Below, piece after piece: positions 29,414-37,094 of a stretch of DNA of 64,000 nucleotides. This stretch comes from an uncultured Flaviramulus sp. (GTDB lineage: Bacteria; Bacteroidota; Bacteroidia; Flavobacteriales; Flavobacteriaceae). A model generated the notes under the pieces. It made no database searches. It had not been told where the DNA came from and worked only from the letters and a program-made list of their open reading frames with translations. Made by a program: the position numbers and the translations under genes. The stretch spans positions 1 through 64,000 of the forward strand of contig CANKVS010000010.1 of assembly GCA_947487155.1 (NCBI GenBank), written 5' to 3'. Positions within the stretch are counted from its first letter, which is position 1. Every line of letters begins with the position of its first letter.

Positions 29414-30136
29414 TTATTGTCTTTTTTTTCTCATCGATTCCCCTTTTAAATCAATTCTATGAGCCGAGTGTACCAATCGGTCTAAAATAGCATCAGCAAT
29501 GATTTGTTCTCCAATGATTTCATGCCAGTTAAGTACAGGTAATTGCGAAGCAATGATGGTTGATTTCTTTCCATGTCTATCTTCAATAATTTCCATGAAC
29601 GCCTGTCTTTTAGTGTTATCGAGTTGTTGTAATCCAAAATCATCAAGTATAATAAGGTCTTGCTTTTCTATACGATCAATTTCTTTTAAATAAGCCCCAT
29701 CCGCTTTAGCACTTTTAAGTCTTCCAAAGAGTTTATTAATGTTGTAATATTTAACTTTATAACCTAAACTACAGGCTTGATGCCCCAAGGCAGAAGCAAT
29801 AAAACTCTTTCCTACACCTGTGCTTCCAGTAATAAGGATGTTTTCTTTGTTTTTAATAAATTCCCCTGATATAAATCGCATTAATTGATTTTTATCAACG
29901 CTTCTTCCGTTATCAAAAACAATTTCTTCTGCACTGGCTTTATATCTAAACTTGGCTGATTTGGTTAACCTCTCGATTTTCCTATTGTGCTTATCATCCC
30001 ATTCTGCTTGTATTAAAAAAGCGATGAGTTCGTCATTGGTATAATGAACCCCTGCTGCTTCTAATGTTGTTGTAAATGCGCCATGCATGCCATAAAGCCT
30101 TAATAGCTTCATCTGTTGTAATGTTTGATTATTCAT
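29414..30136 (-). CDS. istB: IS21 transposition helper ATPase IstB
   Basis: A 240-residue AAA+ helper that assembles on target DNA and activates the IstA transposase. Walker A is GSTGVGKS (about residue 104), Walker B LIILDDFG (about 169), and the family C-terminus DRLVHSAHRIDLKGES is present. The length is normal for IstB, so this gene appears intact. It starts 17 bp after the end of the damaged istA on the same strand. Without a working IstA supplied from another copy it would be idle. Confidence 0.92.
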   Translation of the reverse strand: MNNQTLQQMKLLRLYGMHGAFTTTLEAAGVHYTNDELIAFLIQAEWDDKHNRKIERLTKSAKFRYKASAEEIVFDNGRSVDKNQLMRFISGEFIKNKENILITGSTGVGKSFIASALGHQACSLGYKVKYYNINKLFGRLKSAKADGAYLKEIDRIEKQDLIILDDFGLQQLDNTKRQAFMEIIEDRHGKKSTIIASQLPVLNWHEIIGEQIIADAILDRLVHSAHRIDLKGESMRKKRQ

Positions 30137-30152
30137 AATTTAATTTTAGGTT

Positions 30153-30995
30153 TTATTTATAGTATGATTTTCCTCTGATGTTATGGTGATTAGGTAGGTC
30201 TTTTTCCTGCTCGGTATCTTCTGTGATATCTTTATCTCTAGGCTTATAAGCTCTAGTAGGCAATATGGTGGTATTGTAATGAAGTCCTAACGATAGCAGG
30301 CTTTCATTTAAAATAGGTTCGTATTTATCACTCTTGGTTACTGCGGATTTTAAATTATCAGTAACAATAGACCTGGGAACACCTCCATAAAAGTTTAGAG
30401 CATTGACAATACAACTTATAAAGTCTTCACGTTTTTGTGAAGTACAAGCTTCTACATAGGTATATCCACTAGCACCTAGTATGGCTACAAAAACTTCTAA
30501 AGAGGTAATCTCTCCTGTTTGTAGATCTACAATCGATAACTTCTTACCTGTATAATCTACAAACATTTTATCGCCAGCCTTATGATTAAAACGCATGACT
30601 GGACTCTGTTTGCGGTTCCAGAGCTTGAATAGATGACAGAACCTAGAGTAAGAAATAAGGTCAGGATAATCTGCTAAGTAAGATTCCCATATCAAAAATC
30701 GTGTGTTACCAACTTTCTTAAGCGATTTACTGACCTCTGGAAATAAATCATAGAGGTACTTGTGACGGGTATGATCTATTTCTTCATCAGGAGAGATAAG
30801 TAATCGTAAATCCTCTAATAATAGCTCATTAAGTTCTTCACTTGTAAATCCACTACTTGATAGTAGATGTATATATTTCTTTACGGTGTTCTTTGAAATG
30901 CCTAAGCGTTTGCTTATTTCTCGTTTACTAATACCCTCGGTATATAAACGGAATATCTGTTTTATTTTTCGCATATCTAATTGTGTATTTGCCAT
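30153..30995 (-). pseudogene. istA: IS21 transposase IstA with large in-frame internal deletion
   Basis: Only 280 residues, against about 500 for the family. The N-terminal helix-turn-helix (about 15-45), the rve-type catalytic start with the first Asp in MFVDYTG and the second in IVTDNLKSAV are present. The protein then jumps from YKPRDKD straight to the family C-terminus ending NHHNIRGKSYYK. The third catalytic acid (Glu) and the linker region, roughly 220 residues, are missing without a frameshift. The product can probably bind DNA but not transpose. The frame stays open, so it may be misread as a complete gene. Confidence 0.85.
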
Positions 30996-31058
30996 GGTTG
31001 TTTTTTATTCAAAAAAATAACCATCTTTTTTTTGTCAAATACACACGTTTTGGGTGGG

Positions 31059-31085
31059 TCAATTTAAACAGGAATACCTGGGTCA
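31059..31085 (-). repeat. Right inverted repeat of the IS21 element
   Basis: Partner of 29320-29346 (25 of 27 positions match). Outside it, two more GGGTCA-type repeats (31080-31085 and 31104-31109) lie before the proposed terminus at 31117, as often seen at IS21 ends. Confidence 0.75.
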
Positions 31086-31346
31086 GTTTAAATAAGATTT
31101 AGCGGGTCAATATCGCAGGAATTTGCTATAGAAACCTCAAAATCTAAGAATCTAAAATTCATTCCAGAACAATTCTTAAATGGAGATACCTTAAAGCAAT
31201 TACTGGCTAGAAGCAGATACTTGCTCTACAAAAACAACAGCAAGTGGACACAAAATCAGTCAGAAAGAGCTGAGATACTATTCAAAAAATACCCAGATAT
31301 AGAAAAGGCATATAAGCTATGTCAAAACCTATCTTGGATGTTTAAT

Positions 31347-31889
31347 CAATAGAATTCCCCGACGCTCTGCGTCGGGTGTAGCGTAAAGATATGTATTTTT
31401 GAAAATATGAGTGAGCATATTTTTAAAAGTGATAACAAAAGTTTGTTGTTGTATCATTTTGTTTTTCCTATCAAATATCGAAGAGATGTTTTAACACATG
31501 ATATCTGTACGACTTTGAAAAAGATTTGCAAAGAAATAGAGAATCGATATGAAATTCATTTTCTAGAAATAGGATTGGATGATAATCATGGTCATTTTCT
31601 AATTCAGAGTGTTCCAATGGTTTCAGTAAAGAAAATATCGAACACTGTTAAAAGTATAACAGCAAAAGAGATTTTCCGGTTTCATCCAGAAGTCAAACAG
31701 AAATTATGGGGAGGCAAGTTTTGGTCAAGTGGTTATTATGTTAATACAGTAGGTCAATATGCTAATGAAGAAGTAATAAAGAAATATTTACAAAATCAAG
31801 GAGTAAATGAGTCTAAGTACAAAATTGTTCACAAGAATCAACTACGTTTGTTTTGATACCTCGTACGCTCTGCGTCGAGGTAGTTCATT
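31347..31889 (+). mobile_element. IS200/IS605-like element (single tnpA), 543 bp
   Basis: A compact insertion with subterminal hairpins and one gene. The left hairpin (31358-31376) is CCCGACGC-TCT-GCGTCGGG, a perfect 8-bp stem. The right one (31857-31882) is TACCTCG-T-ACGC-TCT-GCGTCGAGGTA, with a bulged T. The stem tips and the TCT loop are identical. The flanking reading frame closes exactly when 31347-31889 is removed (TTT AAT then AAT ACC), which fits insertion without target duplication, next to a TTTAAT target with a similar TTCATT at the right end. This defines the ends to within a base or two. Confidence 0.8.
31407..31856 (+). CDS. tnpA: IS200/IS605-family Y1 transposase TnpA
   Basis: A 149-residue HUH-type single-strand transposase. 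It has the family core HFVFPIKYRRDVL, the metal-binding HGH in DDNHGHFLIQS (about 58-63), LWGGKFWSSGYYVNTVG, and the candidate catalytic Tyr in the helix GQYANEEVIKKYLQNQ (about 117-132). It cuts and joins single strands at the element's hairpins. The length is normal for the family and the frame is intact, so it may be active. It is the only gene of the element, with no TnpB-type nuclease. Confidence 0.9.
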   Translation: MSEHIFKSDNKSLLLYHFVFPIKYRRDVLTHDICTTLKKICKEIENRYEIHFLEIGLDDNHGHFLIQSVPMVSVKKISNTVKSITAKEIFRFHPEVKQKLWGGKFWSSGYYVNTVGQYANEEVIKKYLQNQGVNESKYKIVHKNQLRLF

Positions 31890-32245
31890 AATACCAAAGA
31901 CAAAACATCTGCACTGATAAGACTTGAAAAATGGGATGAAAAAGTCAGGCAAGCAAAATTCAAAAGCTTCAATACAATTGCTAGAACAATGTCAATACAT
32001 TATAAGAACATCTTAAATTACTTTGACAATAGAAGCACAAATGCATCTGCAGAATCATTCTATGCAAAAATAAAAGCCTTTAGAGCTCAGTTTAGAGGCG
32101 TTAGAAATGTAGAATTCTTCCTTTTTAGATTATCAACTATTTTTGCTTAATTAATAAATCCCTCAACTTTTTGTGTTGATCCGTCACCTATAGATCACCA
32201 ACAGAATGGTATTTAATACATATTTTGATGTTTTGGGTAAAATAA

Positions 32246-32278
32246 AAAGTCCCATAAACATTGAGTTTACAGGACTTT
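32246..32278 (-). terminator. Minus-strand terminator left of the att-like site
   Basis: AAAGTCC (32246-32252) pairs with GGACTTT (32272-32278), with an inner TAAAC/GTTTA stem; read on the minus strand the hairpin is followed by TTTTTATTTT. Lying just beyond a copy of the tRNA-Ser 3' end, it is probably the tRNA gene's original terminator, displaced by integration. Confidence 0.6.
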
Positions 32279-32300
32279 CGTCGATTTTGAATAAATCTTG

Positions 32301-32313
32301 GCGGAGAAAGAGG
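32301..32313. repeat. Left attachment-like site (13-bp copy of tRNA-Ser 3' end)
   Basis: GCGGAGAAAGAGG is identical to 49955-49967, which is the 3' end of the tRNA-Ser gene plus one base. A tyrosine recombinase gene starts 210 bp away, the normal layout of an integrated island. Confidence 0.65.
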
Positions 32314-32522
32314 CTCCGCATGATTCCAAATCATTAAATCATTAAATTCCTTTGTAACCCTATTAAGAGCTTATTAAAATCAACACTTCAAAAGTGTTTG
32401 GTGACTTTTTTAGTTTGTTTTGAATTGGATAAATTTGAGTAAATTGTTTAAAATGTGGGCTAAATATGGACTAAAATAAGCTGTAAATTTCGTATCTTAT
32501 ATAAGAGAAAAACGATATAATT

Positions 32523-33755
32523 ATGGCTACTTTAAATTTACTACTACAAAGCATCAATAATCCAGCATCAATATATGTTCGTTTCAGAGATGGAAAAAAT
32601 ATTGATATCAAAATTAAAACAAACTACCTTATTAATCCAGCTAATTGGGATGTATCTGAGCAAAGACCTATAAAAAAACTACTAAAAAACATAGACCTAG
32701 CAAACCTTGATACCGATTTAGCAACATTAAAAGTTAATATTTTAAAAGAGTTTAACAAGAGTAAAGGATTAAGAAAAATTAATACTTTATGGTTAAAAAA
32801 TGTTATAAATCCACCTATAGAGGAAGAAGAGCACCCTAATAGATTAGTTGATTACATTAATACATACATTGAGTTTAAAAAAAATGATGTTGCAAAAGCT
32901 ACAATTGTTAAGTGTAACGTCATAAAGGAGCTTTTAAAACGTTACGAGCTTGATAGAAAATCTGAATTACTCGTTAAGGATGTTAATAATAATTTTAAAG
33001 TTCATTTTGAAAAATATTGTTTAAAACAGGGATATGCTAAAAATACAACTGCCAAGAATATTAGATACATTAAAACATTTTGTAAGCATGCTAAGGCTAA
33101 TGGAGTAGAAACACATGTCCAGTTAGACAGTATCAAAACTAAATACTACAAAGCAAATCATATCTATTTAACCGATGCTGAAATAAAACGAATTGAAAAT
33201 CTTAAAGATGCAGAGCTCACAGAAGGTTTAATAAATGCTAAAGACTGGTTGTTAATCTCTTGTTACTCAGCTCAGCGTGTCTCTGATTTCATGCGTTTTG
33301 ATAAATCTATGATAAGACATGAGAAAAACATAAAGGGTGTTTTGAAGCCATTAATTGAGTTCAGACAAGTAAAAACAGGAAAATTAATGACTATTCCATT
33401 GCATAAAAAAATCATAAAGATTTTAAAAAAGTATGATGGTAATTTTCCTAGAAAAACTTCAGACCAACGTTATAACGACCACATTAAAAAAGTTTGTGAA
33501 AAGGCAAAAATTAATGAACTTGCGTTAGGCACTAAGTTTAACCATGAAACAAAACAAAAGGAAACAAAAAAATACCCAAAGTGGAAATTGGTGGCTTCGC
33601 ATATTGGTAGGCGCTCATTTGCAACTAATAATTACGGAAAAATACCAACATCATTTTTAATGCACATGACAGGACACAGTACTGAAAAAATGTTTTTAAC
33701 TTATATTGGCAAGAGTAATAAGGATATTGCTATGGAGCTAACCAATTACTTTTAA
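32523..33755 (+). CDS. Tyrosine recombinase/integrase
   Basis: A 410-residue site-specific integrase of the Bacteroidota type. The N-terminal arm-binding region (1-110) and SAM-like core-binding domain (about 115-210) precede the catalytic domain with Arg in SAQRVSD (about 254), Lys in QVKTGK, HIGRR (His-x-x-Arg, about 361), His in MTGHST and the nucleophile Tyr in FLTYIGK (about 397). It should integrate and excise the island at the tRNA-Ser 3' end. It sits just inside the left att-like repeat and faces inward, with a small unknown gene 9 bp downstream. All catalytic residues appear intact. Confidence 0.92.
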   Translation: MATLNLLLQSINNPASIYVRFRDGKNIDIKIKTNYLINPANWDVSEQRPIKKLLKNIDLANLDTDLATLKVNILKEFNKSKGLRKINTLWLKNVINPPIEEEEHPNRLVDYINTYIEFKKNDVAKATIVKCNVIKELLKRYELDRKSELLVKDVNNNFKVHFEKYCLKQGYAKNTTAKNIRYIKTFCKHAKANGVETHVQLDSIKTKYYKANHIYLTDAEIKRIENLKDAELTEGLINAKDWLLISCYSAQRVSDFMRFDKSMIRHEKNIKGVLKPLIEFRQVKTGKLMTIPLHKKIIKILKKYDGNFPRKTSDQRYNDHIKKVCEKAKINELALGTKFNHETKQKETKKYPKWKLVASHIGRRSFATNNYGKIPTSFLMHMTGHSTEKMFLTYIGKSNKDIAMELTNYF

Positions 33756-33764
33756 AGTAATAAT

Positions 33765-34586
33765 ATGATAAAAAAAGAAATATTAGAGAAATTTTTAAAC
33801 CTCTATTGTAACCTAGATATATTCCCGTTTTCTAATTATGAAGAGGCATTAATTAGTAATTATGATGCGTTAGATGTTCCTTTTGAACAATATACTATAA
33901 CAGCCATAGGCTGGTTAAATGCTATAAAACTAGAGATTTCAGAAAACTTATTGCATCTACCACGAGAAGAAAGACTATTCTACCTAAACCATATCAAAGA
34001 CAAGCTAACATTAGAGGTGCCAGAGTTTAATGATGAAAACCTCACTAATCTGCTTAATAGTTATGGAATAGATGCGGATAATTTAGACTATAACAAAAAC
34101 ACAAAACTTAAAAAATTACTTAGTACTAGTTTTAAATCAATATCTGGAGAAGAAAACTTGATTAAATTTAAGGATTTAAATAGAGAATACTATGAATACC
34201 TTCTTGACATTGAAAGTAATATTATTTTAGATTATGTAAATACCTTAATTAGAGGAGCAATCCCTAAAGACCAAACATCCGATGAAGCAGATAAAGAAAA
34301 AGTCTGGTTTAAAGTTGGTTTGTTATTTGCTGATGGTCAAGTACAGGAGCTATATGGTAAATATAAATTTGACAAAGGGCATTTTACAAAGATTGCTTTA
34401 GAATTGGGTTTTAAATCGACCGACCGACCATATTTTTCTGAAACAATTAATAATATGACTAATAATGCAAAAAACATTTATCGCAATTTTACTAAAATGA
34501 AAAAAATACATGATTATTGCATAATGAACAAAATTTTAATATGTGAAGATTTCGACAACATTTTCAATGATTTAAAAGCGAAATAA
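33765..34586 (+). CDS. Hypothetical island protein next to the integrase
   Basis: A 273-residue soluble protein that I do not recognise by name. It is mostly helical by pattern, acidic in the N-terminal half, and has a conserved-looking stretch WFKVGLLFADGQVQELYGKYKFDKGHFTKIALELGF cut here at its key residues: Trp-Phe-Lys-Val and the Gly-Lys-Tyr turn. It starts 9 bp after the integrase stop, so the two are probably one transcript, as with accessory proteins of flavobacterial integrative elements. A role in element maintenance or regulation is only a guess. Confidence 0.65.
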   Translation: MIKKEILEKFLNLYCNLDIFPFSNYEEALISNYDALDVPFEQYTITAIGWLNAIKLEISENLLHLPREERLFYLNHIKDKLTLEVPEFNDENLTNLLNSYGIDADNLDYNKNTKLKKLLSTSFKSISGEENLIKFKDLNREYYEYLLDIESNIILDYVNTLIRGAIPKDQTSDEADKEKVWFKVGLLFADGQVQELYGKYKFDKGHFTKIALELGFKSTDRPYFSETINNMTNNAKNIYRNFTKMKKIHDYCIMNKILICEDFDNIFNDLKAK

Positions 34587-34680
34587 ACCTCAATCAAGAA
34601 CAGTACTGAAAACAGTACCAGTACAGCAAAGAGTACCAAACATATAGCAATAGTTTTGACCTGTTTAACATTAATATAAA

Positions 34681-34977
34681 ATGAACAGGATGAAAACAAA
34701 TTCAATATTACTTCAAGAGTTAACAATTGAAGAACTAGAACAGCTTATTGGCAAATCCATTAAAAAAGGAATTTCAGAGCTCCACAAGGAACAATTAATA
34801 AAAAACTTCAACGAGGAACTACTTACTAGAGAGGAAACGTGTAAGTTTCTCAAAATAGACTCTAGCACTTTGTGGTCTTACACGAACAAAGGTAAAGTTA
34901 AAGCTTATGGGATAGGAGCTAGGCGTTATTACAAGAGAAGTGAGTTATTGAAATGCTTAACGCTATTAAAAAAGTAG
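34681..34977 (+). CDS. Helix-turn-helix excisionase-like protein
   Basis: A 98-residue protein with a MerR/HTH_17-type DNA-binding domain in its C-terminal half (LLTREETCKFLKIDSSTLWS to YYKRSELLKCL, about 48-95). Such proteins in Bacteroidota mobile elements act as excisionases or as controllers of replication genes. It ends 4 bp before the RepA-like ATPase, indicating co-translation. The second Met (34690) is an alternative start. Exact role inferred from context. Confidence 0.8.
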   Translation: MNRMKTNSILLQELTIEELEQLIGKSIKKGISELHKEQLIKNFNEELLTREETCKFLKIDSSTLWSYTNKGKVKAYGIGARRYYKRSELLKCLTLLKK

Positions 34978-34981
34978 TGTT

Positions 34982-36058
34982 ATGGATTCTAAGAAAAAAT
35001 CATCAAAAGAGTTTAATAATTTATTATCGCTTGCTGAAAAATTAAAGGTTGATGTAAAACAGAAGCTTCAGCCACCACAAATCGCATGGCAATTAAAAAA
35101 TTTGAAGTCTCCAGGATATGGGATTTTGGGTACTCTAGGTAACTTTAGTTTGATAATTGGAAAAGCAAAAAGTCGGAAATCATTTTTTATTAATATAGCA
35201 GTATCAGCTGCCGTTAGCCAAGATTTAATACTTGGGAGATATATGAGTTATTTACCTGAAAAAAAACAAGAAGTATTGTATTTTGATACGGAACAAGGTA
35301 AATATCATGTGCAACAAGCCTATAAAAGAATTTGTAAGCAAACTAAAATTGAAAATCCCCAAAATTTACAAGTTTATTGTTTAAGAGCTTTAAGGCCTAG
35401 TGTTCGCTTAGAGGTTATAGAAGCAGTAATTTATAATAATGCAAACATAGGTTTTGTAGTGATTGATGGTATTAGAGATTTAGTCACATCTATAAATGAC
35501 GAGGAACAGGCTACAGTTGTTTCCAGTAAGTTATTAAAATGGACAGAAGAAAAAAATATTCATATTATTACTGTATTGCATCAAAATAAAAGTGATAATA
35601 ATGCCCGTGGACATTTGGGTACAGAATTGATGAATAAGTCTGAAATCGTTCTATCAGTTACCAAGCAAAAAGGGAATGAAGATATTTCAATAGTTCAGCC
35701 TGAACAATGTAGAAATAAAGAACCTGAGACCTTTGCTTTTCAAATCATAGATGGATTGCCTGTCTTAGTAGAAAACTATGTAGAAATGGCCGTACCAAAA
35801 AGACATAGCCATAAACTCTTAGGTCTTAAAGATCAAGAAAAACATAAGTTGTTAAAGGATGTGTTTAGTGTTTCAGATAGTTTTATGCATGGTAAATTAA
35901 AAGAGCAAATAAAGCTGTCTCACGATAAGTTATTTAATGAAAATATGGGAAATAATGATATAACAAAGTTTATTTCTGAAAGTAAGAGTATAGGCTGGTT
36001 GATTCAGAAAAGAGAAAGGGCGCCTTATAGAATAGGTATTCTTGAAGAAGACGCATGA
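34982..36058 (+). CDS. RepA-like AAA ATPase of a mobile element
   Basis: A 358-residue RecA-fold ATPase (AAA_25/RepA type). Walker A is GKAKSRKS (about 59-66, with Arg-Lys in place of the usual Gly-Lys), then YFDTEQ (about 100) and Walker B-like FVVIDGIRDLV (about 158-168), and THR-type sensor HQNKSDNN with RG following. Such proteins resemble plasmid hexameric replicative helicases and are common in integrative elements of the phylum. A palindromic repeat cluster directly downstream (36077-36160) may be its binding site or an origin. It follows the excisionase-like gene by 4 bp. Confidence 0.8.
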   Translation: MDSKKKSSKEFNNLLSLAEKLKVDVKQKLQPPQIAWQLKNLKSPGYGILGTLGNFSLIIGKAKSRKSFFINIAVSAAVSQDLILGRYMSYLPEKKQEVLYFDTEQGKYHVQQAYKRICKQTKIENPQNLQVYCLRALRPSVRLEVIEAVIYNNANIGFVVIDGIRDLVTSINDEEQATVVSSKLLKWTEEKNIHIITVLHQNKSDNNARGHLGTELMNKSEIVLSVTKQKGNEDISIVQPEQCRNKEPETFAFQIIDGLPVLVENYVEMAVPKRHSHKLLGLKDQEKHKLLKDVFSVSDSFMHGKLKEQIKLSHDKLFNENMGNNDITKFISESKSIGWLIQKRERAPYRIGILEEDA

Positions 36059-36076
36059 TTTAGTTTAGGCCTTAAT

Positions 36077-36119
36077 GGTTTAGGTTTAGTGTATATATAC
36101 ACACTTAAACCGATAAACC
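36077..36119. repeat. Extended palindrome downstream of the RepA-like gene
   Basis: The core GTGTATATATACAC (36089-36102) is a perfect 14-bp palindrome. It is flanked by two GGTTTA copies on the left (36077, 36083) and two TAAACC copies on the right (36107 area and 36114 area), making a 43-bp imperfect palindrome. It could be a replication origin, operator or terminator. Confidence 0.6.
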
Positions 36120-36160
36120 TTTTAATAGATTTAATTAAACTAGTTTAAACTGATAAACCT
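36105..36160. repeat. Direct repeats (iteron-like)
   Basis: TTAAACCGATAAACCT (36105-36120) recurs as TTAAACTGATAAACCT (36145-36160) with one mismatch, 40 bp apart start to start. The spacing is close to four helical turns, as for iterons bound by a replication protein. Confidence 0.5.
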
Positions 36161-36185
36161 ATAAATATTTAAAAGCATTAAAATT

Positions 36186-36674
36186 ATGGAACTATATAAA
36201 GCATTAGAAATAGCAGAAAAAGTAAAAGAACAATTAGAGCCACATTGTTTACAAATAGAGATTGCTGGCAGTATCAGAAGAAAAATGCCGGTAGTTGGGG
36301 ATATAGAAATAGTAGCAATACCCAATTCATATAATATAGGTCTTTTTGAAAGTGGAATAGCAACAGTAGTTAATCAATGGGAAAAAGTAAAAGGAGAATT
36401 ACCTTGTAAATACACACAGCGAATATTACCAGAAGGAATAAAGCTCGACTTGTTCTTCGCAGACCAGAAAAATTGGGGCTACATTTTTGCAATTAGAACA
36501 GGAAGTGCAGACTACTCACACAAAGTGTTAGCCACAGCATGGGTTAAACGTGGGTATAAGGGGGTTGATGGCTATCTCTGCTTTAATGGAAAACGAATAG
36601 CTATACCTGAAGAAAAAGATTTATTTAGTCTCATAGGTGTAAACTACGTTGAGCCTGAGAAACGTGGATTTTGA
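36186..36674 (+). CDS. DNA polymerase beta-like nucleotidyltransferase
   Basis: A 162-residue stand-alone Pol X/nucleotidyltransferase palm. The signature GSIRR (28-32) leads into GDIEIV with Asp39 and Glu41, and the third carboxylate is Asp88 in GIKLDLFF; a TGS motif (about 103) follows as in Pol beta-like folds. There is no helicase, exonuclease or PHP domain. Such small proteins are frequent in phages and integrative elements of Bacteroidota; the reaction could be nucleotide addition to DNA, RNA or a small molecule. It lies 128 bp after the RepA-like gene, behind the iteron-like repeats. The fold is well supported; the substrate is unknown. Confidence 0.75.
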   Translation: MELYKALEIAEKVKEQLEPHCLQIEIAGSIRRKMPVVGDIEIVAIPNSYNIGLFESGIATVVNQWEKVKGELPCKYTQRILPEGIKLDLFFADQKNWGYIFAIRTGSADYSHKVLATAWVKRGYKGVDGYLCFNGKRIAIPEEKDLFSLIGVNYVEPEKRGF

Positions 36675-37079
36675 AGCTCTTTACGATCTGTCTTTAAGCA
36701 TTGATTAACTATTTGGTTTCCTAAGGAAACTCTTTAAAACTTATCACGTTTTTTAGATGTTCCTGCAGAAAGCATATAAAGGACAATCGCTTTCATCACA
36801 CCACGCTACTAAAATTAAGAAAAGGACCAAATACCACTTGCATTGCTATTCTTTCTAAAGGAAAATATACTTTCACATTGGTTTAACCCATACTATGGAT
36901 TTTAAAATCTATGATGTCTCAATTAAAGTTTCTTCTACAATGTTAGTGTGACACTTTTATGCGGTAAGGTAGAAACGAGGCATAATATATGTGTAGAAAG
37001 GTAATTTGGAATTAATAATATGATTTTAATACTATAAAATCTACTTTGATTTGCTACATTTGAAAGACAAATTATATAA
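36675..37079. other. Intergenic region before the restriction-modification gene
   Basis: About 400 bp without a convincing gene. It is AT-rich, with several short interrupted frames. A CTGCAG sequence (36769 area), the site cut by PstI and BsuBI, occurs here, but such sites are also present elsewhere in the window. The promoter for the downstream gene must lie in the last 100 bp; I see no exact TAnnTTTG element. Confidence 0.5.
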
Positions 37080-37094
37080 AATAAACAGCTCTTA

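Larger units (their letters stand above)
29302..31117 (-). mobile_element. IS21-family element with internal deletion in istA
   Basis: The element holds istB (29414-30136) and a shortened istA (30153-30995) between long inverted ends. TGACCCATGTATTCCTATTT at 29320 onward is inverted at 31059-31085 with 25 of 27 matches, and a second inner repeat (CCCAAAA then GTGTGTATTT near 29363-29379, inverted near 31025-31053) gives the multiple-repeat end structure of IS21. I set the termini at TG (29302) and CA (31117) from the point where the flanking genes break off. No target duplication is visible, and the two flanks belong to different elements. Confidence 0.7.
31124..32150 (+). pseudogene. ISL3/ISAon1-type transposase C-terminal part, split by an IS200-like insertion
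   Basis: Two in-frame pieces of one DDE transposase. The first (31124-31346) contains LLARSRYLLYKNNSKWTQNQ and ends LSWMFN. The second (31890-32150) resumes NTKDKTSALIRLEKWDEKV and ends with NASAESFYAKIKAFRAQFRG and a natural stop. Joined, they give a continuous ISAon1-like C-terminus of about 160 residues including the last catalytic Glu region. The N-terminal two thirds are lost to the IS21 element on the left. Downstream (32160-32180) CCCTCAACTTTTTGTGTTGA is a candidate terminal repeat of this old element. Confidence 0.75.
32151..32522. other. Intergenic junction between mobile remnants and the tRNA-Ser island
   Basis: I see no gene. The interval holds a possible end of the ISAon1-type remnant, a minus-strand terminator (32246-32278), the 13-bp copy of the tRNA-Ser 3' end (32301-32313) and then AT-rich leader DNA of the integrase gene. 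GCGGAG (32301-32306) and CTCCGC (32314-32319) also form a small hairpin around the att-like core. Confidence 0.6.

Noticed and set aside
29302-31117. Target-site duplication of the IS21 element
   Set aside because: Bases beside the proposed ends do not match for 4 to 8 bp; shifting the ends by a few bases does not help.
36760-36780. A CTGCAG site near the restriction gene as a control site
   Set aside because: CTGCAG also occurs at many other places in the window, so this copy is not special.
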